Position numbers and translations under genes: made by a program. DNA of 64,000 nucleotides from contig NZ_JALLGK010000002.1 in NCBI RefSeq assembly GCF_023072595.1, forward strand, positions 124,001 through 188,000, written 5' to 3'. Shown piece after piece: positions 10,214 through 23,122 of this stretch (its first letter is position 1; every line of letters begins with the position of its first letter). The stretch comes from Streptomyces sp. XM4193 (GTDB lineage: Bacteria > Actinomycetota > Actinomycetes > Streptomycetales > Streptomycetaceae). The notes beneath the pieces were generated by a model. That model saw only the letters and a program-made list of their open reading frames with translations. It made no database searches and was not told the DNA's origin.

Positions 10214-10716
10214 GACTCCGGCAACGGAGAGTGACTGCCGCCCTGGAGGTGGCCGCTGCACTGCGTGCCAGGGGTGGGTTCCGGCGGCGTCGGTGGTTGT
10301 CGCTCGGTTGTCGGCCTCCGGTCGCTCTGTCGTGCGGATCGGGTCCGGATGATGGGACTGAAGGGCCGTCAAGGGGTGATTCTCGCCACGACTGATCAGG
10401 CATGCGCTCAGGTGAGCGCTCCTCTGGGGGTTATGGCTCTCCAACGAGCGGCACCGAGTGCCAGGTGGTTTGTCTCCGGGGAGTGAAGATCGAAGTTGCT
10501 CTGCGCCTTCGCTCGCGGCGGCTCAAGTGACGTTCCGCAGTGGTGGATTCAAGAACTGAAAACACCCGCGATGGCGACTTGAACGAGCCTTTGCTTTCGA
10601 TGTCCTGGCGGACGGGTGGTTCAGACCAGCTGACGTGCGGCTGTCCGTGCTCACCAGCCTTCGATCTGGGTACGCTCCCCGCCGTCAGGGCAGCCGTCCA
10701 CGAGGAGACGAGTCCC
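10214..10716. other. Intergenic region before ppdK
   Basis: About 500 nt with lower G+C than its surroundings and no convincing reading frame. The only likely signal is a TACGCT hexamer at 10671-10676, which would give a 5' leader of about 35 nt for ppdK. No riboswitch or tRNA was recognised. Confidence 0.45.
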
Positions 10717-13452
<2,736 letters not shown>

Positions 13453-13670
13453 GGGCCGCGGTGCGCGCCGTGCGGTGATACCTCCGGGACCGTTGCCGAC
13501 ACCCCGACCCTCGACGTCGGCGGTGGGCCCGGGTTGCAGAAGGCGGGTCGGTGGGCGCATGTGCGGTGCGCCCGCCGGCCCGTCTTCGGTGGTACGGGTG
13601 GTACGGCTCGTATGGCTCGGCGGGTCCGGGACGGGTGGGTGCGGTGCGCGGCGCGGGCGGCGCCCGCCGG

Positions 13671-14831
13671 TCAGCCGCGGAACGGGCCGGTGATCTCGTA
13701 CGTCAGCCCGCCCGAGGAACTGCCGCTGGTGCCGCGCTGGCTGGAGAGGTAGAGCCTGGTGCCGTCCGGGGAGAAGGCCGGACCGCAGATCTCGGAGCCG
13801 GACTGGCCCTCGATGCGCAGGAAGGGTGCGACCACGTCGTCCGGGGTGAGCAGGCAGATCTCCATGTTGCCGCCGTCCTCGGCGACGAAGAGGTCGCCGG
13901 AGGAGGAGCCGGTGATGTTGTCGACGCCGGTCAGCGGTGCGTCGCCCTCCTCGACGAGGTCGGCGTCGTAGGTCAGCTCGAAGGTGCTCTCCGCCGTGTT
14001 GAGGCGCCAGACGCGGTTGTCGCCCTTGGTGGTGAACCAGACGGTGTCGTTGGCGTAGTGACAGCCCTCGCCGCCGTCGAAGTGCTTGGCGTCGCCGACC
14101 TGGTGGCGGGTGCGCACCACCGGAGCGTCCGGCCGGGGCACGTCGGCCCAGTCGAAGGTGCCGCTGGTGCCCGGCCCGGCGGTGAGCACCTGGAGGGTGC
14201 CGGCGGACAGGTCGCCCCAACTGTCCGGCACGAAGCGGTAGAAGCAGCCGTCGCCCTCGTCCTCGGTGAGGTAGACGACCTCGCGCTGCGGGTCGGCCGC
14301 GGCGGCCTCGTGCTTGAAGCGCCCCATCGCGTCGCGGCGCACGGCTTCCCGCTCGCCCCGCGGGTCGGTCTCGTAGACGAAGCCGCGGTCGACCTCCTCG
14401 CAGGAGAGCCAGGTCTGCCACGGAGTGGCGCCGCCGGCACAGTTCTGGCGGGTGTCGGTGAGGACGGGGTACGCGTCGGTGACGGTGCCGTCGGGGGCGA
14501 AGCGCAGTGCGCCGGCGCCGCCGCCGGGGTTGATCTCGCAGTTGGAGACGTAGATCCAGCCCTCGCCGTCGGCGAAGCAGGCACCGCCGTCGGGAGCCCG
14601 GTGCCAGGTGTACGAAGTGCCGGGCACGACCTGGCCGGTGGAGGCCAGCAGCCGGCTGGTGAAGCCCTCGGGGAGCCGGATGCCGTTGCTGTCGGCGGCG
14701 CCGAGCGGTCCGTACGGGCCGACACCGGGCTGGGCGGGGGCCGCTTGTGCGGCTCCGCGCATCAGGGTCCCGCCGAATGCCATGGCCGTGCCGCCGATCA
14801 CCGCGCCGCGCAGAAAGGTACGACGTTCCAC
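13671..14831 (-). CDS. PhoX-family (DUF839) secreted protein, possible alkaline phosphatase
   Basis: A 386-residue exported protein. The N-terminus VERRTFLRGAVIGGTAMAFG is a twin-arginine signal followed by a hydrophobic stretch and AQA, so it should be folded in the cytosol and exported by Tat. The body has PhoX/DUF839 features of a beta-propeller with calcium and iron ligands: SCEEVDRGFVYETDP, EGDGCFYRFVPD, DNITGSSSGDLFVAEDGG and CGPAFSPDGTRLYLSSQRG at the last blade. The PhoX family hydrolyses phosphomonoesters outside the cell; activity of this member is inferred. GTG 14843 is an alternative start four residues earlier. No PHO box was recognised. Confidence 0.85.
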   Translation of the reverse strand: MERRTFLRGAVIGGTAMAFGGTLMRGAAQAAPAQPGVGPYGPLGAADSNGIRLPEGFTSRLLASTGQVVPGTSYTWHRAPDGGACFADGEGWIYVSNCEINPGGGAGALRFAPDGTVTDAYPVLTDTRQNCAGGATPWQTWLSCEEVDRGFVYETDPRGEREAVRRDAMGRFKHEAAAADPQREVVYLTEDEGDGCFYRFVPDSWGDLSAGTLQVLTAGPGTSGTFDWADVPRPDAPVVRTRHQVGDAKHFDGGEGCHYANDTVWFTTKGDNRVWRLNTAESTFELTYDADLVEEGDAPLTGVDNITGSSSGDLFVAEDGGNMEICLLTPDDVVAPFLRIEGQSGSEICGPAFSPDGTRLYLSSQRGTSGSSSGGLTYEITGPFRG

Positions 14832-14931
14832 CTGAAACCTCACCCGGGTCGTAGTGCTCCGGTGCCCAGCGGCGGCCGGAGATCGTCCCTCGGAGGCTAG
14901 GACTTCCGGGTGGAGGGCGCTCCAACAACGA

Positions 14932-14969
14932 GTGAACCGGCCATGCCGTTGTTGGCATGGCCGGTTCAC
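14932..14969 (-). terminator. Terminator after the Rpf-M23 gene
   Basis: A perfect 16-bp stem (14932-14947 with 14954-14969) and a 6-nt loop, about 40 nt beyond the stop codon at 15010. No U-tract follows, as is common in high-GC actinobacteria. Confidence 0.85.
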
Positions 14970-15009
14970 ATCAGTGATTACCGGGGCCGGTGCGGCCCTG
15001 GTGGCGTCC

Positions 15010-16961
<1,952 letters not shown>

Positions 16962-17462
16962 TCAGAGGGTCGCCGGTGGCTCCTGCGGTCCCTGCGGCCC
17001 CTGTGTCTCCGGCGGCTGGGGCCGGCGGACTCTGGCCGGGTGGGTCGGTACGCGGGTGCCGGGCTCGTCCAGGCAGTGGCCGTCGGTCAGGTCGAAGCGC
17101 TGCTTGAGCAGTGGCGAGGCGACGAAGGGCCGCCCCTGCGCCGAGCCGAGCAGTCCGCGCGCGAGCACCTGGGCTCCGGTGAAGGGGTCGCGGTTGCCGA
17201 TGGCGTACACCCTTCCGGTCCGGTCGAGGAAGACCGCGATCTGGCGGCCGTCCGGCAGCAGCGCCGCACGTCCGCGGCCGGGGATGAGCCGCGCCAGTGC
17301 GCACACCTGCGTCCACGCCACGTCGAAACGGACCTCGACCAGGCCCGACGGGTGTTCGTCGGGCCCGGGTTGACCGCCGCCCCGGTCCGGACGGGGTGCG
17401 GGTGCCGGTTCGGACGCGCCTGCGGGTGCGGGTGCGGAGGTCGGTGGGGCGGGACGGTTCAT
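16962..17462 (-). CDS. nirD: Nitrite reductase (NADH) small subunit
   Basis: Partner of NirB in assimilatory reduction of nitrite to ammonium. The 166-residue product has a Pro/Ala-rich leader of about 40 residues, then a Rieske-like beta fold (CALARLIPGRGRAALLPDG, VFLDRTGRVYAIGNRDPFTGAQVLARGLLG, FVASPLLKQRFDLTDGHCLDE). The Rieske cluster CxH motifs are absent, as is usual for NirD. Its ATG overlaps the nirB stop by 4 nt, so the two are translationally coupled. The C-terminal tail is Pro/Gln rich. Confidence 0.93.
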   Translation of the reverse strand: MNRPAPPTSAPAPAGASEPAPAPRPDRGGGQPGPDEHPSGLVEVRFDVAWTQVCALARLIPGRGRAALLPDGRQIAVFLDRTGRVYAIGNRDPFTGAQVLARGLLGSAQGRPFVASPLLKQRFDLTDGHCLDEPGTRVPTHPARVRRPQPPETQGPQGPQEPPATL

Positions 17463-20140
17463 CGGGGGCCGGCTCCTTGGAGGGGGCGGACGGGGATCTC
17501 GGGTCCGGAGAGCAGGGTGAGGTCCGGCTTGACCTGGTCGCGCTCCGGGAGGAAGGCCACCGAGGGGTCGGGGGTGGAGGGGGCGTTGATGAAGGAGGTG
17601 AACCGCTCAAGCTTGTCCGGGTCGGAGAGTGTCTGTGCCCATTCGTCCCGGTAGTGCGACACATGCTCGGCCATCAGCCGCTCCAGTTCGTCGCCGATGC
17701 CGAGCGAGTCCTCCACCACCACCCGTCGCACGTGGTCGAGGCCGCCCTCGATGCGCTCCAGCCACACCGAGGTGCGTTCCAGACGGTCGGCGGTGCGGAT
17801 GTAGAACATCAGGAACCGGTCGATGAGCCTGATCAGTTCCGCCTCGTCCAGGTCCTGCGCCAGCAGGTCCGCGTGCCGCGGTGCGGCGCCGCCGTTGCCG
17901 CCCACCCAGAGGTTCCAGCCGTCGGCGGTGGCGATGATCCCGAAGTCCTTGGACCGGGCCTCGGCACACTCGCGCCGGCAGCCGGAGACCGCGGACTTCA
18001 GTTTGTGCGGGGCCCGCAGGCCCCGGTAGCGCAGCTCCAGGTCGATGGCCAGCCGCACCGAGTCCTGTACGCCGTACCGGCACCAGGTCTGCCCGACGCA
18101 GGACTTCACCGTGCGCAGCGACTTGCCGTACGCATGGCCGGACTCGAACCCGGCCTCCACCAACCGGGCCCAGATGCCGGGGAGTTGGTCGACCCGGGCG
18201 CCGAACATGTCGATGCGCTGGCCACCGGTGATCTTGGTGTACAGCCCGAAGTCCCGCGCCACCTCGCCGATCAGGATCAGCTTCTCCGGGGTGATCTCGC
18301 CGCCCGGCACCCGGGGCACGACCGAGTACGAGCCGTTGCGCTGGAGGTTGGCCAGGAAGTGGTCGTTGGTGTCCTGGAGCGCGGACTGCTCGCCCGCCAG
18401 CACATGCGGCTCGGCGCCGATCGCCGGCGCGAGCGAGGCGATGATCGAGGCGACCGTCGGCTTGCACACCTCGCAGCCCTCGCCGCCCGCGGCGTCCTTG
18501 CGGCCGTGGCTGTCCAGCAGCACCCGGTAGGAGGTGATCCGCAGCGTCCGCACGATCTCGTACAGCTCCTGCCGGGTCTGGCCGAAGCAGCCGCACAGCC
18601 CCGGATCGACCACCACGCCCCGTGCGGTCAGCTCCTCGTTCACGAGCTGCCCGAGCAGCGGTACGCAACTCCCGCAGCTCGTACCGGCGCCGGTGCACTT
18701 CTTCACCTCGGCGACCGTGCCGCAGCCCTGCTCGGCGACGGCGTTCCGCACCTCGGCCCCGGTGACGTGGTGGCAGCTGCAGACCACCGCCTGCGGCGGC
18801 AGCGCGGGGGGCCCGGACGTGCCGGCGGGTGCGGCGCCCGCGGGCAGCACCAGGGTGCCGGGCGGTACGGAGGGCACCGTGCCGGTGAGTGCGCGCAGCG
18901 CGGCGTACGACTCCGCGTCCCCGACCAGAACGCCGCCGAGCAGGGTGCCGTCCGTACCGACCACCAGCTTCCGGTGGATGCCGGCGCCCGCGTCGGCGTA
19001 GACCACCTCGTGGCGGTCCTCGCCGCGGGCCAGCGCGTCGCCGAAGGAGGCGACGTCCACGCCGAGCAGCTTGAGCCTGGTCGAGGTGTCCGCGCCGGTG
19101 AACAGCCTCGGTTCGACGGCGTCCCGTCCCGGCGCCCAGCGGCGGGCGAGGTCCTGCGCGGCGGTCTCGGCCATCTCGTAGCCCGGTGCGACCAGCCCGT
19201 AGACGGTGCCGTCCGCCGCCCTGGCGCACTCGCCGACCGCGTAGACGTGACGGTCGTCGGTGCGGCAGCGCTCGTCGACCACCACACCACCGCGCTCGCC
19301 CACCGACAGCCCGCACTCCCGGGCGAGTTCGTCGCGCGGGCGTATTCCGGCGGCGAAGACGACCAGATCGGTCTCCAGCCGCGTTCCGTCGGAGAGCACC
19401 GTGCCGGCCACGGCGCCCTCGTCGTCGACGGTGATCTCCCGGGCGGACACACCGGTGTGCACCTCGACACCCAGGCCCTCCACGGTGCGGCGCAGCGCGG
19501 CGCCGCCGCCGGCGTCGACCTGGAGCGCCATCAGCCGTTCGCCCGACTCGACGACGTGGGTGCGCAGTTCCAGGCTCCTGAGCGCCCCGGCCGCCTCCAG
19601 TCCGAGCAGTCCGCCGCCGACCACCGCGCCGGAGCGCGAGCGCGCCGCGTACTCCTCGATCGCCAGCAGGTCCTCGATCGTGCGGTAGACGAAGCAGCCG
19701 CGCGCTTCGCGTCCGGGCACCGGTGGGACGAACGGGGCGGAGCCGGTCGCCAGCACCAGCGCGTCGTAGCGCACCCGCAGGCCCGAGCGCGCGGTGACCA
19801 CCCGCTCCCGGCGGTCGATGCGCACGGCCGGGTCGGCCAGGTGCAGCTCGATCCCGTGCTCGGCCGCGAACCCGGCGTCCAGCAGGGAGAGTTCGTCGGG
19901 GGACGTACCGGAGAAGTACGAGCTGAGCGCGACTCTGTCGTACGCGGCGCGGGGCTCCTCGCAGAGCACCACGATGCGGGTGCCGCGGGTGAGCCCGCGA
20001 TCGGCCAGGGCCTGGAGGCAGCGCTGGCCGACCATGCCGTGGCCGACGAGTACGAGGGTGCGGCGGTCGCCGCGCGAGGGGGACGCCCCTCCGGTCGGGC
20101 GCGGCCGGTGCCCCGGCGGTGCGGGCGTCGTCGCGGTCAT
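17459..20140 (-). CDS. nirB: Nitrite reductase (NADH) large subunit
   Basis: An 893-residue siroheme enzyme reducing nitrite to ammonium with six electrons from NAD(P)H. In order: an FAD/NAD(P)H domain (VLVGHGMVGQ near 30, AVVGGGLLGLEAAGAL near 170), two BFD-type [2Fe-2S] segments (CSCHHVTG near 456 with CGSC, then CGCFGQT near 516 with CEVC near 556), and the nitrite/sulfite reductase halves. Siroheme/[4Fe-4S] cysteines are CVGQTWC near 681 and CRREC near 721; the family usually reads CPREC. ATG 20140 follows GGAGG. A candidate GlnR box lies 300 nt upstream. Confidence 0.96.
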   Translation of the reverse strand: MTATTPAPPGHRPRPTGGASPSRGDRRTLVLVGHGMVGQRCLQALADRGLTRGTRIVVLCEEPRAAYDRVALSSYFSGTSPDELSLLDAGFAAEHGIELHLADPAVRIDRRERVVTARSGLRVRYDALVLATGSAPFVPPVPGREARGCFVYRTIEDLLAIEEYAARSRSGAVVGGGLLGLEAAGALRSLELRTHVVESGERLMALQVDAGGGAALRRTVEGLGVEVHTGVSAREITVDDEGAVAGTVLSDGTRLETDLVVFAAGIRPRDELARECGLSVGERGGVVVDERCRTDDRHVYAVGECARAADGTVYGLVAPGYEMAETAAQDLARRWAPGRDAVEPRLFTGADTSTRLKLLGVDVASFGDALARGEDRHEVVYADAGAGIHRKLVVGTDGTLLGGVLVGDAESYAALRALTGTVPSVPPGTLVLPAGAAPAGTSGPPALPPQAVVCSCHHVTGAEVRNAVAEQGCGTVAEVKKCTGAGTSCGSCVPLLGQLVNEELTARGVVVDPGLCGCFGQTRQELYEIVRTLRITSYRVLLDSHGRKDAAGGEGCEVCKPTVASIIASLAPAIGAEPHVLAGEQSALQDTNDHFLANLQRNGSYSVVPRVPGGEITPEKLILIGEVARDFGLYTKITGGQRIDMFGARVDQLPGIWARLVEAGFESGHAYGKSLRTVKSCVGQTWCRYGVQDSVRLAIDLELRYRGLRAPHKLKSAVSGCRRECAEARSKDFGIIATADGWNLWVGGNGGAAPRHADLLAQDLDEAELIRLIDRFLMFYIRTADRLERTSVWLERIEGGLDHVRRVVVEDSLGIGDELERLMAEHVSHYRDEWAQTLSDPDKLERFTSFINAPSTPDPSVAFLPERDQVKPDLTLLSGPEIPVRPLQGAGPR

Positions 20141-20430
20141 CGGCTGCCTCCGGCGGGTGCGTGGGCACGGCGGGCCGGGCGGCAACCGGCGCTCGCGCGG
20201 GCGCGGTTGCCGGCGCTGCCGCGTGGCGACGTGCAGGCTCGGCCGCGTGGCGATGTGCAGGCTCGGCCGCCGGCGCAGGTGCCGGCGCTCGCGCGGGCGC
20301 ACCGGTCGGGGCGCGCTCCCGGCGGGTGTGGGCGGGTGCCTCGGGCGGGTTCGGACACGACGACGGCGAGCGGCACCCGTACGTCCGCCGGGCACCGCTC
20401 GCCGTTCGCCACCGCTGCTGTCTCCGTCAT
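20137..20430 (-). CDS. Hypothetical small cysteine-rich ORF overlapping nirB (doubtful)
   Basis: A 97-codon frame from ATG 20430 ends with a TGA that overlaps the nirB start as ATGA, the layout of translational coupling. It has high third-position G+C and contains an in-frame duplicated octapeptide, RACTSPRG twice, from a 24-bp tandem repeat. Against it: no clear ribosome site, no family resemblance, and if the GlnR box acts at the usual distance from its promoter the transcript would begin after this ATG. It may be just a long nirB leader. Confidence 0.25.
   Translation of the reverse strand: MTETAAVANGERCPADVRVPLAVVVSEPARGTRPHPPGARPDRCARASAGTCAGGRACTSPRGRACTSPRGSAGNRARASAGCRPARRAHAPAGGSR
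20218..20265. repeat. 24-bp tandem duplication upstream of nirB
   Basis: Two adjacent 24-bp copies, 20218-20241 and 20242-20265, differ at one base (gacgtgcagg against gatgtgcagg). It lies in the nirB leader region, which also has a repeated ccggcgctcgcgcgggcgc at 20187-20205 and 20282-20300. Confidence 0.85.
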
Positions 20431-20442
20431 GCCCGCCAGGGT

Positions 20443-20480
20443 GCTCGGTGGCTGTTTCCCCGCGGCATCCGCCTCGTTAC
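20443..20480 (-). promoter_or_regulatory. Candidate GlnR box upstream of nirB
   Basis: The minus strand reads GTAAC-n6-GATGC-n6-GAAAC-n6-CGAGC, which keeps the 11-nt periodicity of the GlnR box (gTnAc-n6-GaAAc twice), although the second and fourth half-sites are degenerate. GlnR activates nirB under nitrogen limitation in Streptomyces, so location and target agree. Confidence 0.55.
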
Positions 20481-20498
20481 CCGGGCGGAACGGTCGGC

Positions 20499-21749
20499 TC
20501 AGCGCGCCTGGGCGGCTGCTGTGAGCCGGTCCTCCCCGAGCCGGACCGGCAGCACGACCACGCTGTTGCCGACGAAACTGCCGCGTCGCGGCTCGACCTT
20601 CTCCGCCTCGGCCACGTCCAGGTCCGGGAAGCGTGTGAACAGCCGCTCCAGGGCGATCGTCGCCTCCATCCGGGCCAGCGGGGCGCCCAGGCAGTAGTGC
20701 GGGCCGTGGCCGAGGGAGAGGTTGCGGCTGTCCTCGCGGGTGACGTCGAAGGTGTCGGCCCGCTCGCCGTGCGCCCGCTCGTCGCGGCCGGCCGCCGCGT
20801 AGCCCGCCAGCACCGGGGTGCCCTGCGGGATCACGGTGCCGCCGATCTCCAGGTCGCGGGTGGGGTAGCGGAAGGGGAAGTACGCCACCGGGGCGTCGTA
20901 GCGCAGCGTCTCCTCGACGACGTCCAGCCACGTCGCCTCGCCGCGCAGCACCAGCTCCAGCTGGTCGCGGTGGGCGCAGAGCGCGCGGACGGCGTTGGTG
21001 ACCAGGTTCAGCGTCGTCTCGTGGCCGGCGATGATCAACAGCAGCAGGGTGCCGATCAGTTCGCTCTCGCTGAGCCGGTCGCCGTCCTCCTCGCGGGCAG
21101 TGATCAGCGCGTTGGTGAGGTCGTCCTTCGGGTCGGCGACCCGGGCCGCCGCGTGCTGGGCGAGCATCCCCACCATCTCCTTGTTGGAGGCGATGACCTC
21201 CTCCGGAGTGATGCTGGTGCTGACCACGTGCGTGGTGAGCGAGTGCAGCTTGTCCGCGTTGCCGGGGTCGACACCGAGCAGCTCGCAGATGACGCTCATC
21301 GGCAGCGGGAAGGCGAAGTTGCGGCGCAGGTCCGCCACTCCGTCGTTCGCCTCGGCCGCGGCGGCGAGGTTGTCCAGCAGCGAGCCGGTCAGCTCCTCGA
21401 CCCGCGGACGCAGCGCCTCCACCCGGCGCTGGGTGAACGCCCGGCTGACCAGCGAGCGCAGCCGCCGGTGGTCGGCGCCGTCGGCGGTCGTCATCCCCGC
21501 CACCGTGGTGAAGGTGTGCAGCGGCCAGCCCTCGGGGATCCGGCCCTCCTGAAGCGCGGTGAAGTGCTCGGCGTTCTTGGCGACGTCCTCGTGGGTCAGG
21601 AACTCCTTGAGCTCCTCGTGTCCGAGCACCGCCATGCCCTCGACCTCGCCCGGCAGGATGACCTCGGCGACCGGGCCGCGGGCCAGCAGCCTGGCGTTGG
21701 CCGCGTGCGGGCAGCCGCCCTGGGGGTCCATACGGTGTGGCGTGTTCAT
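20499..21749 (-). CDS. Cytochrome P450 (CYP154-like), second P450 of the conservon
   Basis: A 416-residue soluble monooxygenase. The I-helix oxygen-activation motif AGHETT lies near 245, the K-helix ExxR is present (EETLRYDAPV near 285), and the heme-thiolate loop reads LGHGPHYCLGAPLARME near 350. The substrate is unknown. ATG 21749 overlaps the stop of the preceding P450 by 4 nt (ATGA), so this is the last gene of a six-gene operon. In Streptomyces, CYP154 members typically accompany CYP157 members at the end of conservons, and this pair fits. Confidence 0.93.
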   Translation of the reverse strand: MNTPHRMDPQGGCPHAANARLLARGPVAEVILPGEVEGMAVLGHEELKEFLTHEDVAKNAEHFTALQEGRIPEGWPLHTFTTVAGMTTADGADHRRLRSLVSRAFTQRRVEALRPRVEELTGSLLDNLAAAAEANDGVADLRRNFAFPLPMSVICELLGVDPGNADKLHSLTTHVVSTSITPEEVIASNKEMVGMLAQHAAARVADPKDDLTNALITAREEDGDRLSESELIGTLLLLIIAGHETTLNLVTNAVRALCAHRDQLELVLRGEATWLDVVEETLRYDAPVAYFPFRYPTRDLEIGGTVIPQGTPVLAGYAAAGRDERAHGERADTFDVTREDSRNLSLGHGPHYCLGAPLARMEATIALERLFTRFPDLDVAEAEKVEPRRGSFVGNSVVVLPVRLGEDRLTAAAQAR

Positions 21750-23122
21750 CGCGGCTCTCCTCGGTGGTGGGCGTGGGCGGGGGCGGGTCCCTGGGGACCG
21801 CCGCCCCACACGGGCTGAGCTGATTCCTGCTGTCCGGCTCCGCCTCCGGAGGTGCCCGGGGCGGGCCGGTGGGTGGTGTCCGGCACCGAGAACCTGACCG
21901 GGAGCGCGGCGAGTCCCTTGGACCACGGGCTCTTGACCCAGGCCAGATCGCTCTCGGCGACCGCCAGTTCCATGTCGGGCAGTCGGTGCCTGATGGTGTC
22001 CACGGCGGTCCTGGTGATCAGCCGTGCCGGATCCTGCGCGGGGCAGGTGTGCGGGCCCGCGCTGAACGCGAGGTGGGAGCGGTTGCCGATGACGGGGGTG
22101 CCGTGCGGCAGCACCTCCGGGTCGGCGTTGGCCGCCGCGAGTCCGAGGATGAGCATGTCGCCGGCGCGGATCTGCTGGCCGCCGAACTCCAGGTCGCGGG
22201 TGGCGTACCGGGCGGGGAAGTTCTGCGTCGGGGGGAAGCGCCACAGCACCAGGTCCAGCGCGTCGTCCACGGTCAGGTGGCCGCCGGCCAGCGAGGAGCG
22301 GAACTGCGGGTCGGTCAGCAGGATGCGCAGTGTGGTGGCGATCCAGTTGGTCGTGGTCTGGTTGCCCGCCACGAACATGACCGTCATGTTGTGCAGCACT
22401 TCTTCGTCGGTCAGCCGCGCGGGGTGGTTGAGCAGCGCGGAGGTGACGTCGGGGCCGGGACGGCGGCGCTTCTCCTCGATCAGGGTGAGCAGGATCTTGG
22501 CCATCCGCTGGCTGGCGTTGGCCGAGTCCGCGTTGGCCGCGACCAGCCCCGCGATGGCCTGCACCAGCTGGAGCGCGGTGCGTTCGTCCAGGCCGAGCAG
22601 CTGGGTGATGACCTGCATGGGCAGTTTGCGCGCGTAGTGCGGTACGAGGTCGGCCTCCCGGCGCTCGACGAATCCGTCGATCAGCCGGTCACAGGTGGCC
22701 TGTACGGTGCGGCGCAGCTCGTGGCCGTTGATCCGGGTGAGCGCGTCGGAGACCGCGCTGCGCATCCTGCGGTGCTGCTGGCCGTCGAGGAAGAGCAGCG
22801 CGGGACGCCAGCCCACCATCGGCATGATGGGGGAGTCGGGCGGGATGCGCCCCTCGCGCAGCAGTGTCCAGCGGCGCGGGTCGTGGCTGAAGTCCTGTTC
22901 GTCCCTGGTGAGTCGGAGCAGTTCGCGGTGGCCGAGCACCAGCCACGCCTCCACTCCCGGCGCCATCGTCACCGGGGCGACCGGCCCGTGGGTGCGGCGC
23001 AGCTCCTCGTACAGCTCGGGCATGTCGTCGCCGCCCAGGTGCGGACCGTAGAGCGGGGTCGCGGGGCAGCGGGCTTGCCGGCCGCCCTGGGGGGCGGTCC
23101 ACTGCGGGGGCGGGCTCGTCAT
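21746..23122 (-). CDS. cvnE: Cytochrome P450 lacking ExxR (CYP157-like), conservon gene E
   Basis: A 458-residue P450-fold protein. The I-helix reads FVAGNQTTTNW, without the usual acidic residue before the Thr. At the K-helix, where ExxR is expected, the sequence is DALDLVLWRFPPTQN (about residues 286-300), with no Glu at the needed spacing. The heme loop FSAGPHTCPAQDPAR near 361 keeps the cysteine. Absence of ExxR is a known feature of the CYP157 family in Streptomyces conservons. A Pro/Gly/Gln-rich C-terminal tail follows. The start overlaps the cvnD stop (ATGA). Catalysis is uncertain; it may work with the following P450. Confidence 0.92.
   Translation of the reverse strand: MTSPPPQWTAPQGGRQARCPATPLYGPHLGGDDMPELYEELRRTHGPVAPVTMAPGVEAWLVLGHRELLRLTRDEQDFSHDPRRWTLLREGRIPPDSPIMPMVGWRPALLFLDGQQHRRMRSAVSDALTRINGHELRRTVQATCDRLIDGFVERREADLVPHYARKLPMQVITQLLGLDERTALQLVQAIAGLVAANADSANASQRMAKILLTLIEEKRRRPGPDVTSALLNHPARLTDEEVLHNMTVMFVAGNQTTTNWIATTLRILLTDPQFRSSLAGGHLTVDDALDLVLWRFPPTQNFPARYATRDLEFGGQQIRAGDMLILGLAAANADPEVLPHGTPVIGNRSHLAFSAGPHTCPAQDPARLITRTAVDTIRHRLPDMELAVAESDLAWVKSPWSKGLAALPVRFSVPDTTHRPAPGTSGGGAGQQESAQPVWGGGPQGPAPAHAHHRGEPR

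Noticed and set aside
17297-20524. Plus-strand open frame of about 1075 codons
   Set aside because: Antisense to nirB and nirD, which are unambiguous.
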